Below the pieces are notes generated by a model, which was not told the origin of the DNA, did not search any database, and saw only the letters and a program-made list of their open reading frames with translations. From an uncultured Eubacteriales bacterium (lineage in GTDB: Bacteria; Bacillota_A; Clostridia; Oscillospirales; Acutalibacteraceae), in the NCBI GenBank assembly GCA_934454005.1, contig CAKSGI010000004.1, positions 1 through 27,707 of the forward strand: a stretch of DNA of 27,707 nt, read 5' to 3'. A program made the translations under genes and the position numbers. Below, in pieces: positions 8,463-17,332 of the stretch; the first letter of the stretch is position 1, and each line of letters begins with the position of its first letter.

Positions 8463-8808
8463 ATGAGTAGACCTATAAGCCGAGTTCTGTCGAGAACAGT
8501 TATCTATCTTGGCTAGATGTCACCATCATAGCTCGATGCCACCCTTAGACACGTCGGGCAAACGTAAAATGTCTTTATGCGGTGTTGCTCCGGATAGGGT
8601 TTACATGGCTGTATAGTCTCCTATACACCGGTGAGCTCTTACCTCGCCTTTCCATCCTTACCGCAATCACTGCGGCGGTTTATTTCTGTTGCACTTTCCC
8701 TAGGGTCACCCCCGGCGGCCGTTAGCCGTTATCCCGCCCTTTGGAGCCCGGACTTTCCTCGGATACTACCTTTAGATATTATACCCGCAACTGTTCAGTC
8801 TACTCATA
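8463..8808 (-). ncRNA. rnpB: RNase P catalytic RNA
   Basis: This is the ribozyme that matures tRNA 5' ends. On the minus strand the 5' strand ATGAGTAGAC (8798-8807) pairs perfectly with GTCTACTCAT (8463-8472) to form helix P1, which sets the ends. The universally conserved core is present: GAGGAAAGTCCGGGCTC near the 5' side and ACAGAACTCGGCTTATAGG close to the 3' end, plus a GGGTGGCA region. The length of about 346 nt fits a bacterial RNase P RNA. I have not folded it to decide between type A and type B. The expected transcription start from the promoter at 8815-8843 falls at about 8808. A 65-codon ORF on the opposite strand inside it is not a gene. Confidence 0.95.
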
Positions 8809-8814
8809 GTTTTA

Positions 8815-8843
8815 ATTTTAATACATGAATTATAAAAAGTCAA
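8815..8843 (-). promoter_or_regulatory. Promoter of rnpB
   Basis: On the minus strand TTGACT (8838-8843), a 17-bp spacer and TAAAAT (8815-8820) are positioned so that transcription would start within a base or so of the P1 helix. This agreement makes it one of the better promoter calls here. Confidence 0.65.
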
Positions 8844-8891
8844 TTAATGCAAATTTAAGTTACATCTTTTTAACTATTCTTTTATCTGTAA

Positions 8892-8935
8892 AAGAGGCTA
8901 TCGCAAATGACTTAAGTCAAAAACGATAGCCTCTT
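8892..8935. terminator. Strong hairpin with nested palindrome after the DUF378 gene
   Basis: AAGAGGCTATCG (8892-8903) pairs perfectly with CGATAGCCTCTT (8924-8935). Inside the loop is a second perfect palindrome, TGACTTAAGTCA (8908-8919). On the minus strand the stem is followed by TTTTACAG, so it works as a terminator for the DUF378 gene and separates it from the rnpB promoter. Its arm matches the hairpin at 5711-5751. Confidence 0.75.
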
Positions 8936-8961
8936 AACTTTAGAGGTCTTTTTAAATTTTA

Positions 8962-9180
8962 TTACAACTGAGCTTCCGCCTCTAAGCTTTCATTAGTATC
9001 CCTAAATAGTAAAGATATACACCATATAGCAGCTAAGCCTACTATAGTATATATTATTCTACTTACAACAGAATCTGGTCCACCACATATCCAAGCTACT
9101 ATGTCAAACTGGAATATCCCTATTGATCCCCAGTTTATACCACCTATAATAGCAAGAATTAAAGCTATTTTATCAAGCAT
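8962..9180 (-). CDS. DUF378 family small membrane protein
   Basis: This is a two-helix membrane protein of the DUF378 (YuzA-like) family, whose function is unknown. Helix 1 covers IALILAIIGGINWGSIGIF and helix 2 IIYTIVGLAAIWCISLLF. The GGINWG turn and the FDIVAWICGG segment between the helices are typical of the family. I chose the ATG at 9178-9180 (72 residues) because AGAGGTG lies nine bases upstream. The longer GTG reading, starting at 9192, would place its start codon inside that ribosome binding site. The C-terminus is acidic (ESLEAEAQL). It follows pfkA on the same strand with a gap of about 96 bases and may be partly cotranscribed with it. Confidence 0.86.
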   Translation of the reverse strand: MLDKIALILAIIGGINWGSIGIFQFDIVAWICGGPDSVVSRIIYTIVGLAAIWCISLLFRDTNESLEAEAQL

Positions 9181-9276
9181 ATTGAAGTTCACCTCTTCTT
9201 TTTAAAAAAGTTCAAATTTAAAACTTAAATATACCCCTAAAATAGCTTTTACATTTTGTCTAAAAATATTTATAAA

Positions 9277-10245
9277 TTAAATAGAAATTCTTAGTGCAGT
9301 TTCATATAAATCTATGTCAAACTCCTTATGCATCTGTAATGCATCCGTAATATCAAAATCTACTATTTTTCCATCTTGCATAGCAACTACACGTGCACCT
9401 TTTCCACTAGATAACAACTCAACAGCATGTACTCCCATTAAACTTGCAACTATTCTATCTCTCAATGTTGGAGAACCTCCTCTTTGAACATGCCCTAATA
9501 TTGTGGTTCTCGTTTCTATCCCAGTTATTTCCTCAATTCCCTTTGATATTTTTTCAATTCCACCAACACCTTCTGCTACTACAATTATAAAATGTTTTTT
9601 TCCGGTTATTTGAGTAAATCTTATACGCTTTATAATGTCCTCTTCTAAATCATACTTAATTTCTGGTACTATAACAGAAGTTGCACCAACTGCTATTCCT
9701 GTGTGAAGTGCTAAATCTCCACACCTTCTTCCCATTACTTCAACCACGCTACATCTATCATGCGACTGAGCAGTATCACGTATTCTGTCTACCATTTCCA
9801 TAGCTGTATTCATAGCTGTATCAAATCCAATTGTATATTCACTACAACTTATATCATTATCAATAGTACCAGGTATACATACACATGGAACTCCTTCATT
9901 TGTTAAATCTCTTGCTCCTCTAAAAGAACCATCTCCACCTATAACAACTACACCACTAACATCTAAATTTTTGCACACTTCTATAGCTTTATTTCTGCCT
10001 TCAACAGTTTTAAATTCTGGGCTTCTTGCCGTATAAAGGATCGTTCCTCCTCGATGTATTATATCGGAAACACTCCTAAGGTTCATTTCAAAAACATCAC
10101 CATTTATAAGTCCATTATATCCTCTATGAACACCTATAACACGCATACCACCTGATATTGCAGTTCTTACAACTGAACGAACTGCTGCATTCATTCCCGG
10201 TGCATCTCCGCCACTTGTAAGTACTGCTATAGTTTTTCTCGTCAT
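9277..10245 (-). CDS. pfkA: ATP-dependent 6-phosphofructokinase
   Basis: This enzyme phosphorylates fructose 6-phosphate to the 1,6-bisphosphate, the committed step of glycolysis. It has 322 residues, close to the classic 320 of bacterial allosteric PfkA. The ATP site includes TSGGDAPGMNAA (10-21) and GGDGS (103-107). The Gly in that motif indicates ATP rather than pyrophosphate use. The catalytic loop GTIDND (126-131) has the base Asp129. MGRRCGDLAL near 170 and HVQRGGSPT near 250 are the sugar-phosphate and effector regions. The gene lies downstream of dnaE with its own promoter. In many clostridia pyruvate kinase follows; here a DUF378 gene does instead. Confidence 0.97.
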   Translation of the reverse strand: MTRKTIAVLTSGGDAPGMNAAVRSVVRTAISGGMRVIGVHRGYNGLINGDVFEMNLRSVSDIIHRGGTILYTARSPEFKTVEGRNKAIEVCKNLDVSGVVVIGGDGSFRGARDLTNEGVPCVCIPGTIDNDISCSEYTIGFDTAMNTAMEMVDRIRDTAQSHDRCSVVEVMGRRCGDLALHTGIAVGATSVIVPEIKYDLEEDIIKRIRFTQITGKKHFIIVVAEGVGGIEKISKGIEEITGIETRTTILGHVQRGGSPTLRDRIVASLMGVHAVELLSSGKGARVVAMQDGKIVDFDITDALQMHKEFDIDLYETALRISI

Positions 10246-10305
10246 GATAATTTCCCCTTTAAAAAATATATAATAGGAATATATAACTACTATCTTTATA
10301 TAAAT

Positions 10306-10334
10306 ATTATAATTCTAAATATAATAATTATCAA
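10306..10334 (-). promoter_or_regulatory. Promoter of pfkA
   Basis: On the minus strand TTGATA (10329-10334) and a perfect TATAAT (10306-10311) are separated by 17 bp in the 128-base gap after dnaE. pfkA can therefore be expressed independently of the upstream operon. Confidence 0.65.
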
Positions 10335-10373
10335 CATACAAACAATACAGATTTTGTCACCAATTTCAAAACA

Positions 10374-13300
10374 TTATTTTACAATTATGTTATTATTTCC
10401 TAATTTATTTTTTAATTCTTTAACCAGCACATCATTTATATCAACCCAATACTCTCTTGGAGCTAACATTAATTTTCTCTGATCATCAAAGAAAAAATAT
10501 ACCGGAAAATTTCCTTCAAAAATACTCAATAGTATATTCGCTCTTTTATATGCTTCACTTTCCTTGGCTGGTATTTTTATATACAACCCTTTTTTTAAAG
10601 AATTCTGAGGTCTTTCCTGTCTATTCACCCCATTGCTATTTTTATCAGGGGAAGCCATAATATTCTCGCATAAAATTTTTATTTCTTCTTCTTTAATATT
10701 TATTCTTCCACGTATATCTATTATATTTCCTTCTAAAAGTAAATGCGAGTATTTATTTAATTCTCTAGCAAAAACTATCATTTCAATCGATCCACTCATA
10801 TCTTCGAGTTGAACAAATGCCATTTTTGAATTATTTTTTGTAATTTTTATTTTAATACTAGAAACTATTGCTAAAATAGAAACTACCTTTCCATCTTTAT
10901 ATTTAGAGTTATATACATCTTTACATAATATATCTCCAATTTTATCCACATTTAGCTTTTTACATATTTCAGAATATTCTGCCATAGGATGTCCAGATAG
11001 GTACATACCTGTAGTTATTTTTTCCATAGTGAGTAATTCATTATAGCTATATTCCGGAAGTTTAGGAATTTCTACTATACTATCTGTATCATCAGATTCT
11101 GTGCTATCAAAAAAGCCAATTTGACCCTCTAAATTCTTTTTTCTATCAACTTCAAGGCCATCAATTATGTTTTCCATAGACATCATCTGTTTTCTATTAA
11201 CATCTAATCCATCAATAGCACCAGCCTTAATAAGGAATTCTATTGCTCGTTTATTTATATCTTTTCCATACATTCTTTTGCAAAAGTCATAAAAAGATTT
11301 AAATATTCCATTTTCTTCTCTTTCTTTTATTAGATTATTTATAACTCCAACACCAAGATTTTTAATAGCTAATAGTCCAAATCGAATATTTCTGTTATTT
11401 GTTACCGTAAATCCTTTATCACTTTCATTAATATGAGGTGGTAATACCTTTATTCCCAAGCGCTCACATTCAGAAATATAGGTATATACTTTATTAGTAT
11501 TATCCAAAACACTTGTAATTAATGATGCCATATATTCATTAGGATACTTACATTTTAAATAGGCCGTTTGATAAGAAACCATAGCATATGCGGCTGCATG
11601 AGATTTATTAAATGCATAAGAGGCAAAACTTTCCATTTCATCAAATATCTCTGACGCAATATCTTTTGTTATTCCCTTTCTTACACATCCCTCAACTTCT
11701 ACTACTCCATCCTTCTCTAACCCATAAATAAAAATATTTTTTTCTTTTCTCATAACATCAGCTTTTTTCTTAGACATAGCCCTTCTTACTATATCTGCAC
11801 GTCCTAAAGAATATCCGGCAAGTTTTCTAAATATTTGCATTACCTGCTCTTGATAAACTATACATCCATATGTAACATCTAAAATGTTAGATAACAACGA
11901 ATGTTTATATTTTATATTTTCGGGATTATGTCTATTTTCAATATACCTCGGTATTGAATCCATAGGACCTGGTCGATAAAGAGATATAACCGCTATTAAG
12001 TCTTCTAAGCATTCCGGTTTTAACTGAGATAATACACTTTTCATTCCAGATGATTCAAATTGAAATACACCTTCTGTATCACCAACAGAAAGCATCTCAT
12101 AAACATTTTTATCATATTTTATATCTGATAAACTAAAATTAGGTTCTCTTTTTTTCACCATTTTTTCAGTGTCATGAATAACTGTTAATGTTCTAAGTCC
12201 TAAAAAATCCATTTTTAAAAGTCCAAGTTCTTCTAGTGTAGTCATCGTGTATTGCGTAACTATAGACTCATCATTTTTCGAAAGAGGAACATAATAGCTC
12301 ACAGGTTTTTCTGTTATAACAACTCCAGCAGCATGCATAGATGCATGTCTTGGCATACCTTCAATTTTTTTCGCCATATTTATTAACTCTTCAATTTGCT
12401 CATTAGATTCATATTTTTGTTTAAGCTCTTGAGATTTTGTCAATGCTTTTTCTATTGTCATTCCTATTTCCATAGGTACAAGTTTTGCCACTGTATCTAC
12501 AATATTATAAGGAACAGCCATAACCCTTCCAACATCTCTAATCGAACCTCTAGCCGCCATTGTACCAAATGTTATAATCTGCGCAACATGATCATGCCCA
12601 TATTTTCTTATTACATACTCTATAACTTCATGCCTTCTTTCATAACAAAAATCTATATCGAAGTCCGGCATGCTAACACGTTCAGGATTTAAAAATCTTT
12701 CAAAAAGTAAGTTATATTTTATAGGATCTAATCCAGTGATTCCCACACAATATGCAGCTATACTTCCCGCTCCAGAGCCTCTTCCTGGCCCCACTGCTAT
12801 ATTTACTGACTTTGCATATCTAACAAAATCTTGTACTATTAGATAATAATCCACATATCCCATTTGATTAATTGTACTAAGCTCATATTCAAGCCTTTTT
12901 ACTATAGAGTCATCAGGATTCTCACCATAATTTTTATATAATCCTTCATAACATTTTTCCTTAAAATATTCAAAATGATCTTGTCCATTTGGGACATCAA
13001 AATGAGGTAATTTTGTATTTCCAAAGTCAAAGTCCAAATTACATTCATTTGATATTTTTACAGTGTTACTCAAAGCCTCTTTGTAATTTAAAAATAACTC
13101 TTCCATTTCTTTTCCTGATTTTAAATAAAACTCATTAGTCGGAAACTCCATTTTATTTTCATCTTCCAAAGTGTGGTTCGTTTGAATACATAGCAATATT
13201 TCGTGCATTTTATGATCTTCTTTATTTATATAATGGCAATCATTTGTTGCAACAATAGGTATTCCTGTCTCTTTTGATAATTTTATAATCAACGGATTTA

Positions 13301-13856
13301 TATATCTTTGTTCCTTCATTCCGTGATCCTGAAGTTCAAGATAAAAATTACCACTGCCCAATATTGAATTATATAATAAGGCTTTTTCTTTTGCTTCTTC
13401 ATAATCGTTTCTTAATAAACTTCTTGGTATCTCTCCTGCCAAACAAGCAGACATACCAATTAATCCCTCACTATGATTTTTCAAAAGATCAAGATCAATC
13501 CTTGGTTTATTATAAAATCCCTCTGTAAATGATTTTGATACCATATACGATAAATTCTGATACCCTACTTTATTTTTGCATAACAATACAAAATGATAAT
13601 TCGCATTATCTATTTCATATACCTTGTCAAATCTTGATCTAGGTGCTATGTAGGCTTCACAACCAATTATAGGTTTAATACCTTTGGATTTTGCCTCCTT
13701 ATAAAAGTCTATAACCCCATACATAACACCATGATCAGTTATAGCAACAGCCTTTTGACCTAACTCCTTTACTTTTGATATAAGATTTTTTATTCTACAA
13801 GCACCATCCAACAAACTATATTCGCTATGAACATGCAAGTGTACAAAGTCGCCCAT
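10374..13856 (-). CDS. dnaE: DNA polymerase III subunit alpha
   Basis: This is a C-family replicative DNA polymerase. Domains in order are an N-terminal PHP domain (HLHVHSEYSLLDG at 6-18, TDHGVMYG at 40-47), the palm with GPGRGSGAGS (356-365) and the catalytic PDFDIDF (397-403; Asp400 and Asp402), the fingers with YQEQVMQIFRKLAGYSLGRAD, tandem helix-hairpin-helix, and an OB-fold (about 970-1060, with SSIKIKITKN and LEDMSGSIEMIVF). The 1160-residue length is normal for DnaE and too short for PolC, which lowers the chance of an exonuclease insertion; none is seen. A GAGGAAAA ribosome binding site precedes the ATG, 15 bases after the whiA stop. Firmicutes usually have PolC as well, outside this window. 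Confidence 0.97.
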   Translation of the reverse strand: MGDFVHLHVHSEYSLLDGACRIKNLISKVKELGQKAVAITDHGVMYGVIDFYKEAKSKGIKPIIGCEAYIAPRSRFDKVYEIDNANYHFVLLCKNKVGYQNLSYMVSKSFTEGFYNKPRIDLDLLKNHSEGLIGMSACLAGEIPRSLLRNDYEEAKEKALLYNSILGSGNFYLELQDHGMKEQRYINPLIIKLSKETGIPIVATNDCHYINKEDHKMHEILLCIQTNHTLEDENKMEFPTNEFYLKSGKEMEELFLNYKEALSNTVKISNECNLDFDFGNTKLPHFDVPNGQDHFEYFKEKCYEGLYKNYGENPDDSIVKRLEYELSTINQMGYVDYYLIVQDFVRYAKSVNIAVGPGRGSGAGSIAAYCVGITGLDPIKYNLLFERFLNPERVSMPDFDIDFCYERRHEVIEYVIRKYGHDHVAQIITFGTMAARGSIRDVGRVMAVPYNIVDTVAKLVPMEIGMTIEKALTKSQELKQKYESNEQIEELINMAKKIEGMPRHASMHAAGVVITEKPVSYYVPLSKNDESIVTQYTMTTLEELGLLKMDFLGLRTLTVIHDTEKMVKKREPNFSLSDIKYDKNVYEMLSVGDTEGVFQFESSGMKSVLSQLKPECLEDLIAVISLYRPGPMDSIPRYIENRHNPENIKYKHSLLSNILDVTYGCIVYQEQVMQIFRKLAGYSLGRADIVRRAMSKKKADVMRKEKNIFIYGLEKDGVVEVEGCVRKGITKDIASEIFDEMESFASYAFNKSHAAAYAMVSYQTAYLKCKYPNEYMASLITSVLDNTNKVYTYISECERLGIKVLPPHINESDKGFTVTNNRNIRFGLLAIKNLGVGVINNLIKEREENGIFKSFYDFCKRMYGKDINKRAIEFLIKAGAIDGLDVNRKQMMSMENIIDGLEVDRKKNLEGQIGFFDSTESDDTDSIVEIPKLPEYSYNELLTMEKITTGMYLSGHPMAEYSEICKKLNVDKIGDILCKDVYNSKYKDGKVVSILAIVSSIKIKITKNNSKMAFVQLEDMSGSIEMIVFARELNKYSHLLLEGNIIDIRGRINIKEEEIKILCENIMASPDKNSNGVNRQERPQNSLKKGLYIKIPAKESEAYKRANILLSIFEGNFPVYFFFDDQRKLMLAPREYWVDINDVLVKELKNKLGNNNIIVK

Positions 13857-13871
13857 TTATTTTCCTCATTT

Positions 13872-14786
13872 CTAGTCATCTATATTCTTTGAAATTTCAA
13901 TTATTTTGTTTAAACGATGATTTAACCCAGACTTACTTATGCTACCAGGAAAAATTTCACATAACTCTTTTAATGAAAGTTCTGGATTATCGAGTCTCAT
14001 TTGTGATACTAATTTTAAATCATCTGATAGAAATTCAAGTCCTTTTCTTTTTTTTATTTTATTTATTGCCTCTATTTGTAAAACTGATGCTTTTGCCGTT
14101 TTCTCTATATTAGCTGTCTGAAAGTTAGTTGTTCTATTAACATAATTTCTAACTTCTTTTAACATCTTTACTTGTATAAATTCCATTGCTGATTTATTAG
14201 CACCAATCAAAGTTAAAAAATCCGAAATTTGCTCATTATCCTTTATATATATAATATTTGTTCCATTTCTCTTAACTACATTAGCATTAACGTTTATACT
14301 CTCGATCTCTGATATAACTTGTACTAAATCATTAACCAACTTTTTACTATTAATTTTAAACTCTAATCTATACTCTATTTGCGGATTTGATATCTGTCCG
14401 CATGATAAAAAAGTTCCTCTTAAAAAATCAATCATACAGTTTTTATTGTAAAACATTTTTTTATCTATAGATAAGACACTATCCACATGGAACAATTTTA
14501 AAATATTTGTCCTATGACGTATATCTGGTATAGATAACAAATATAAATTTTCGCTCCTATTTCTAAAAGATAAACCCTTCTTTACATCAACTATAGAACT
14601 TGTAGTTTTTACAATCATCTCTACAAATCTATCTGCAACATCTTTATTTTCTGTTAAAAACTCTATTGAATTTTTTGACAAATTCTTAGCAAATAATATT
14701 AAACCGTATGTTTCTGCCAATACATGCCAGAAATCATCCGGTTTTATCATGCACAATTCTTTTTTTACCTTTGACGAAAAAGACAT
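13872..14786 (-). CDS. whiA: WhiA, sporulation/cell-division regulator
   Basis: WhiA combines a LAGLIDADG homing-endonuclease-like N-terminal fold, which has lost catalytic function, with a C-terminal helix-turn-helix. It binds DNA and influences division and chromosome segregation in Gram-positive bacteria. MSFSSKVKKEL is the typical N-terminus, CMIDFLRGTFLSCGQISNP is the LAGLIDADG-like core, and the HTH is in the last 50 residues (LSLKELCEIFPGSISKSGLNHRL). I chose the ATG at 14784-14786, giving 304 residues. GGAGGG lies just upstream of it, and a longer reading from 14798 would translate that ribosome binding site. It follows rapZ by 11 bases, the conserved rapZ-whiA order of Firmicutes. 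Confidence 0.94.
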   Translation of the reverse strand: MSFSSKVKKELCMIKPDDFWHVLAETYGLILFAKNLSKNSIEFLTENKDVADRFVEMIVKTTSSIVDVKKGLSFRNRSENLYLLSIPDIRHRTNILKLFHVDSVLSIDKKMFYNKNCMIDFLRGTFLSCGQISNPQIEYRLEFKINSKKLVNDLVQVISEIESINVNANVVKRNGTNIIYIKDNEQISDFLTLIGANKSAMEFIQVKMLKEVRNYVNRTTNFQTANIEKTAKASVLQIEAINKIKKRKGLEFLSDDLKLVSQMRLDNPELSLKELCEIFPGSISKSGLNHRLNKIIEISKNIDD

Positions 14787-14797
14787 ATGTCCCTCCA

Positions 14798-15649
14798 TTA
14801 AGATTTATGAATATCCCTATGGTACACACTCACTCTATATCCCAAATCAGCTAAATGATTATACAATAATTGTGCAAGTGTAACTGATCTATGTTTTCCA
14901 CCTGTACAACCAAAAGCTATTACAAGCTGACTCTTTCCCTCCTTTTTATATAACGGGAGCATATAATCAATAAGTGGAATTAATTTTTCCACAAATCCCT
15001 GAGTTTCCTTCTTTTCCAGGACATATTCGCTTACTTTGTTATCAATTCCTGTTAATATTTTCAGCTCTTCTATATAAAAAGGATTCGGTAAACATCTTAC
15101 ATCAAATATTAAATCTGCCTCAGTTGGAGTCCCATATTTAAACCCAAATGATTCGCAGTTTATCATCAATGCACCACCGGTTTCTTTTGAAAACAACGAT
15201 ATAATTCTATTTCTTAGTTCGGCCGGTGAAATATAAGATGTATCCATAATATAGTCTGATTGTTCTTTAATAGTTTTTAATTTTTCCTTTTCTACCTTAA
15301 TAGCTTCTTGTAAAGATGCATTATTATCTTCTACTAAAGGATGCTTTCTTCTTGTTTCTTTATATCTTCTCAACAAAACATCTTCTCTAGCATCTAAATA
15401 TAAAATTTTATACGGTTTACTTTCTAATTTTAACTTCTCTAGTACTTCTAATAAATTATTAAACATTTTGCCACCACGTATATCCGTAACAACTGCAACC
15501 TTTTCATTAGAAGGTTCACATAACTCATAAAACGTAGGTATTAACTTAGGTGGAATATTATCTACACAATAAAAGCCTATATCTTCAAGTGCATCCATAG
15601 ATCTAGATTTACCCGCACCCGATAACCCTGTAACTATAATAAACTCCAT
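14798..15649 (-). CDS. rapZ: RapZ/YvcJ family nucleotide-binding protein
   Basis: This is a P-loop NTPase of the RapZ (YvcJ) family. In E. coli it is an RNA-binding adaptor controlling glucosamine-6-phosphate synthase through small RNAs. In Firmicutes the molecular role is less clear and has been tied to cell-wall precursor control and competence. Walker A is GLSGAGKS (8-15), followed by the family's SMDALEDIGFYCVDNIPP. The C-terminal RNA/metabolite domain has FDVRCLPNPF and the strongly conserved IAFGCTGGKHRSV. At 283 residues it is a full-length copy. A GAGGAAAA ribosome binding site supports the start. It sits between murB and whiA in one operon. Confidence 0.95.
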   Translation of the reverse strand: MEFIIVTGLSGAGKSRSMDALEDIGFYCVDNIPPKLIPTFYELCEPSNEKVAVVTDIRGGKMFNNLLEVLEKLKLESKPYKILYLDAREDVLLRRYKETRRKHPLVEDNNASLQEAIKVEKEKLKTIKEQSDYIMDTSYISPAELRNRIISLFSKETGGALMINCESFGFKYGTPTEADLIFDVRCLPNPFYIEELKILTGIDNKVSEYVLEKKETQGFVEKLIPLIDYMLPLYKKEGKSQLVIAFGCTGGKHRSVTLAQLLYNHLADLGYRVSVYHRDIHKS

Positions 15650-15675
15650 AATTTTCCTCTTTATTTAAAAATTTT

Positions 15676-16581
15676 TTATAATACTTTAATTTCAGTTTCT
15701 AATAAAACTCCAGTTTTATCAAAAACCGAATTTTTTATTAACTTTATTAGCTCTAATACATCACTACAAGTTGCATTCCCTTTATTTATAATGAATCCTG
15801 CATGTTTAGAACTTATTTGAGCGCCTCCTATAGATTTTCCCTTAAGTCCACACTTTTCTATAAGTGTTCCAGCAAAATTATCTTTTGGTCTTTTAAATAC
15901 ACTTCCTGCACTTGGAAATTCTATTGGCTGTTTTGCTTTTCTTTTTTCCATATATTCATCCATCTTATTTCTAATTGATATATATTCATCATTTTTTAAC
16001 TGTACTGTTACGTCAGTTATAATATAATCCTTTTTATTATAAATACTATTTCTATAAGAAAAATCTATATCTATATTCTTAAGTGTTCCTAAATTACCTA
16101 ATCCATCAATGTGGTTACAAGATACCACTACATCTTGCATTTCCCCAGAATAAGCACCTGCATTCATAAATACTGCCCCACCAACAGATCCAGGTATCCC
16201 CCAGGCAAATTCAAGCCCAGACAACGAACTTTTAAGCGATTCACTACATAACTTTGCAAGCGTTACCCCCGAACCACAACATATACAATTATCATCTAAA
16301 AAACTTACTTTTGTAAAATCACCATCTAATTTTAAAACTATTCCCCTAATTCCTGAATCAGAAACTAAAATATTTGAACCATTTCCCAATATAAATAAAG
16401 GTATTTTTGATTCATTTATAGCTTTAAGTATTATCCTAAGCTTTTCTTTTGTATTAACGTTAATAAATAGATCCACAGGCCCACCTATTTTAAAAGTGGT
16501 ATGTTTTAACATAGGTTCATTTAAGCTAAACTTACACCCTATTTCTTTTGCAGCGTCAATTACAGAATTATAGTTATACAT
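15676..16581 (-). CDS. murB: UDP-N-acetylenolpyruvoylglucosamine reductase
   Basis: MurB reduces UDP-GlcNAc-enolpyruvate to UDP-MurNAc with NADPH and bound FAD, the second committed step of peptidoglycan synthesis. FAD-binding motifs are LKHTTFKIGGP, LGNGSNILVSD and GIPGSVGGAVFMNAGAYSGEM. The catalytic Ser is in FPSAGSVFKRP and the final Glu is in LLETEIKVL. The FSYRNSIY segment and the length of about 301 residues indicate the shorter (type II) MurB of Gram-positives. I chose the ATG at 16579-16581 because GGAGG lies five bases upstream; a longer ATG at 16593 has none. It follows the PHP gene by 14 bases. Confidence 0.96.
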   Translation of the reverse strand: MYNYNSVIDAAKEIGCKFSLNEPMLKHTTFKIGGPVDLFINVNTKEKLRIILKAINESKIPLFILGNGSNILVSDSGIRGIVLKLDGDFTKVSFLDDNCICCGSGVTLAKLCSESLKSSLSGLEFAWGIPGSVGGAVFMNAGAYSGEMQDVVVSCNHIDGLGNLGTLKNIDIDFSYRNSIYNKKDYIITDVTVQLKNDEYISIRNKMDEYMEKRKAKQPIEFPSAGSVFKRPKDNFAGTLIEKCGLKGKSIGGAQISSKHAGFIINKGNATCSDVLELIKLIKNSVFDKTGVLLETEIKVL

Positions 16582-16595
16582 ATGCTCCTCCATAT

Positions 16596-17321
16596 TTAAC
16601 TATTAAAGAAATTTGTATTATCTCTTAAATACTTCTCAAACCTTTCTTCGTCTGCATTTATTATTAAATCTTCCGGAAAATCAATTTCTTTTAACATATT
16701 AATAGCGGAATCAAAAACACCAACCTGAGTACAAAAATGAGCATCAGAATTCACAATAATGCTCACATTATACTTTTTACAAAGCAATGCAATTTTTCTA
16801 CAATTTGATATTGCATCTTTTCTTATTTTAAATGATGCATTGTTTATCTCTACCAATTTATTGTTTTTCCCAAATTCAGGAATAACCCTATCATAATCAA
16901 ATTTATACGATTGCAATCCACTATGACCTATAACATTTACACGTGGATTCCTTGAGACCTCTAACCAAGCGTTAGTGCACTCATCTATACTCTTAGGTAA
17001 CTCAAGCGTTGGCCCATGCATAGAAGCAACAACCCAATCAAGACAGTCTAACAATTCATCGGAAACATCTATATTTCCGTTGTAATCTATAACATTAGCC
17101 TCAATACCTCTTAATATATATACTCCATCTAGTTTTCTTGGTATTACTCTTAAATTTTCAAAGTAAAAAGGTCCTGGAGCTCCAAGCATATTACGAGCGT
17201 GGTCAGTAATAGCTATTGCGTAAAGATCCTTCTCACTTGCCTGTTTTACATTTTCTAATATTGTGCTATATGCATGAGTGGATGCCACTGTGTGACAATG
17301 TGTATCAGCTATTATTTTCAT
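16596..17321 (-). CDS. PHP-domain phosphoesterase (YcdX-like)
   Basis: This is a metal-dependent phosphoesterase of the PHP superfamily, probably cytoplasmic with a trinuclear metal site. Metal ligands are visible at DTHCHT (residues 6-11), ITDHARN (39-45), GIEANV, ASMHGP, GHSGL and NSDAH, in the expected order. The HARNM and GAPGPFYFENL stretches resemble the YcdX subfamily of PHP phosphatases. The natural substrate of this copy is unknown. GGAG lies seven bases before the ATG. It sits between hprK and murB with 11- and 14-base gaps, which ties it to the operon controlling carbon use and wall synthesis. It is not a DNA polymerase X fragment: no nucleotidyltransferase residues are seen. Confidence 0.88.
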   Translation of the reverse strand: MKIIADTHCHTVASTHAYSTILENVKQASEKDLYAIAITDHARNMLGAPGPFYFENLRVIPRKLDGVYILRGIEANVIDYNGNIDVSDELLDCLDWVVASMHGPTLELPKSIDECTNAWLEVSRNPRVNVIGHSGLQSYKFDYDRVIPEFGKNNKLVEINNASFKIRKDAISNCRKIALLCKKYNVSIIVNSDAHFCTQVGVFDSAINMLKEIDFPEDLIINADEERFEKYLRDNTNFFNS

Positions 17322-17332
17322 ACATTTTCTCC

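Noticed and set aside
8631..8828. 65-codon plus-strand ORF
   Set aside because: It lies within and antisense to the RNase P RNA; the open frame is a by-product of the conserved RNA sequence.
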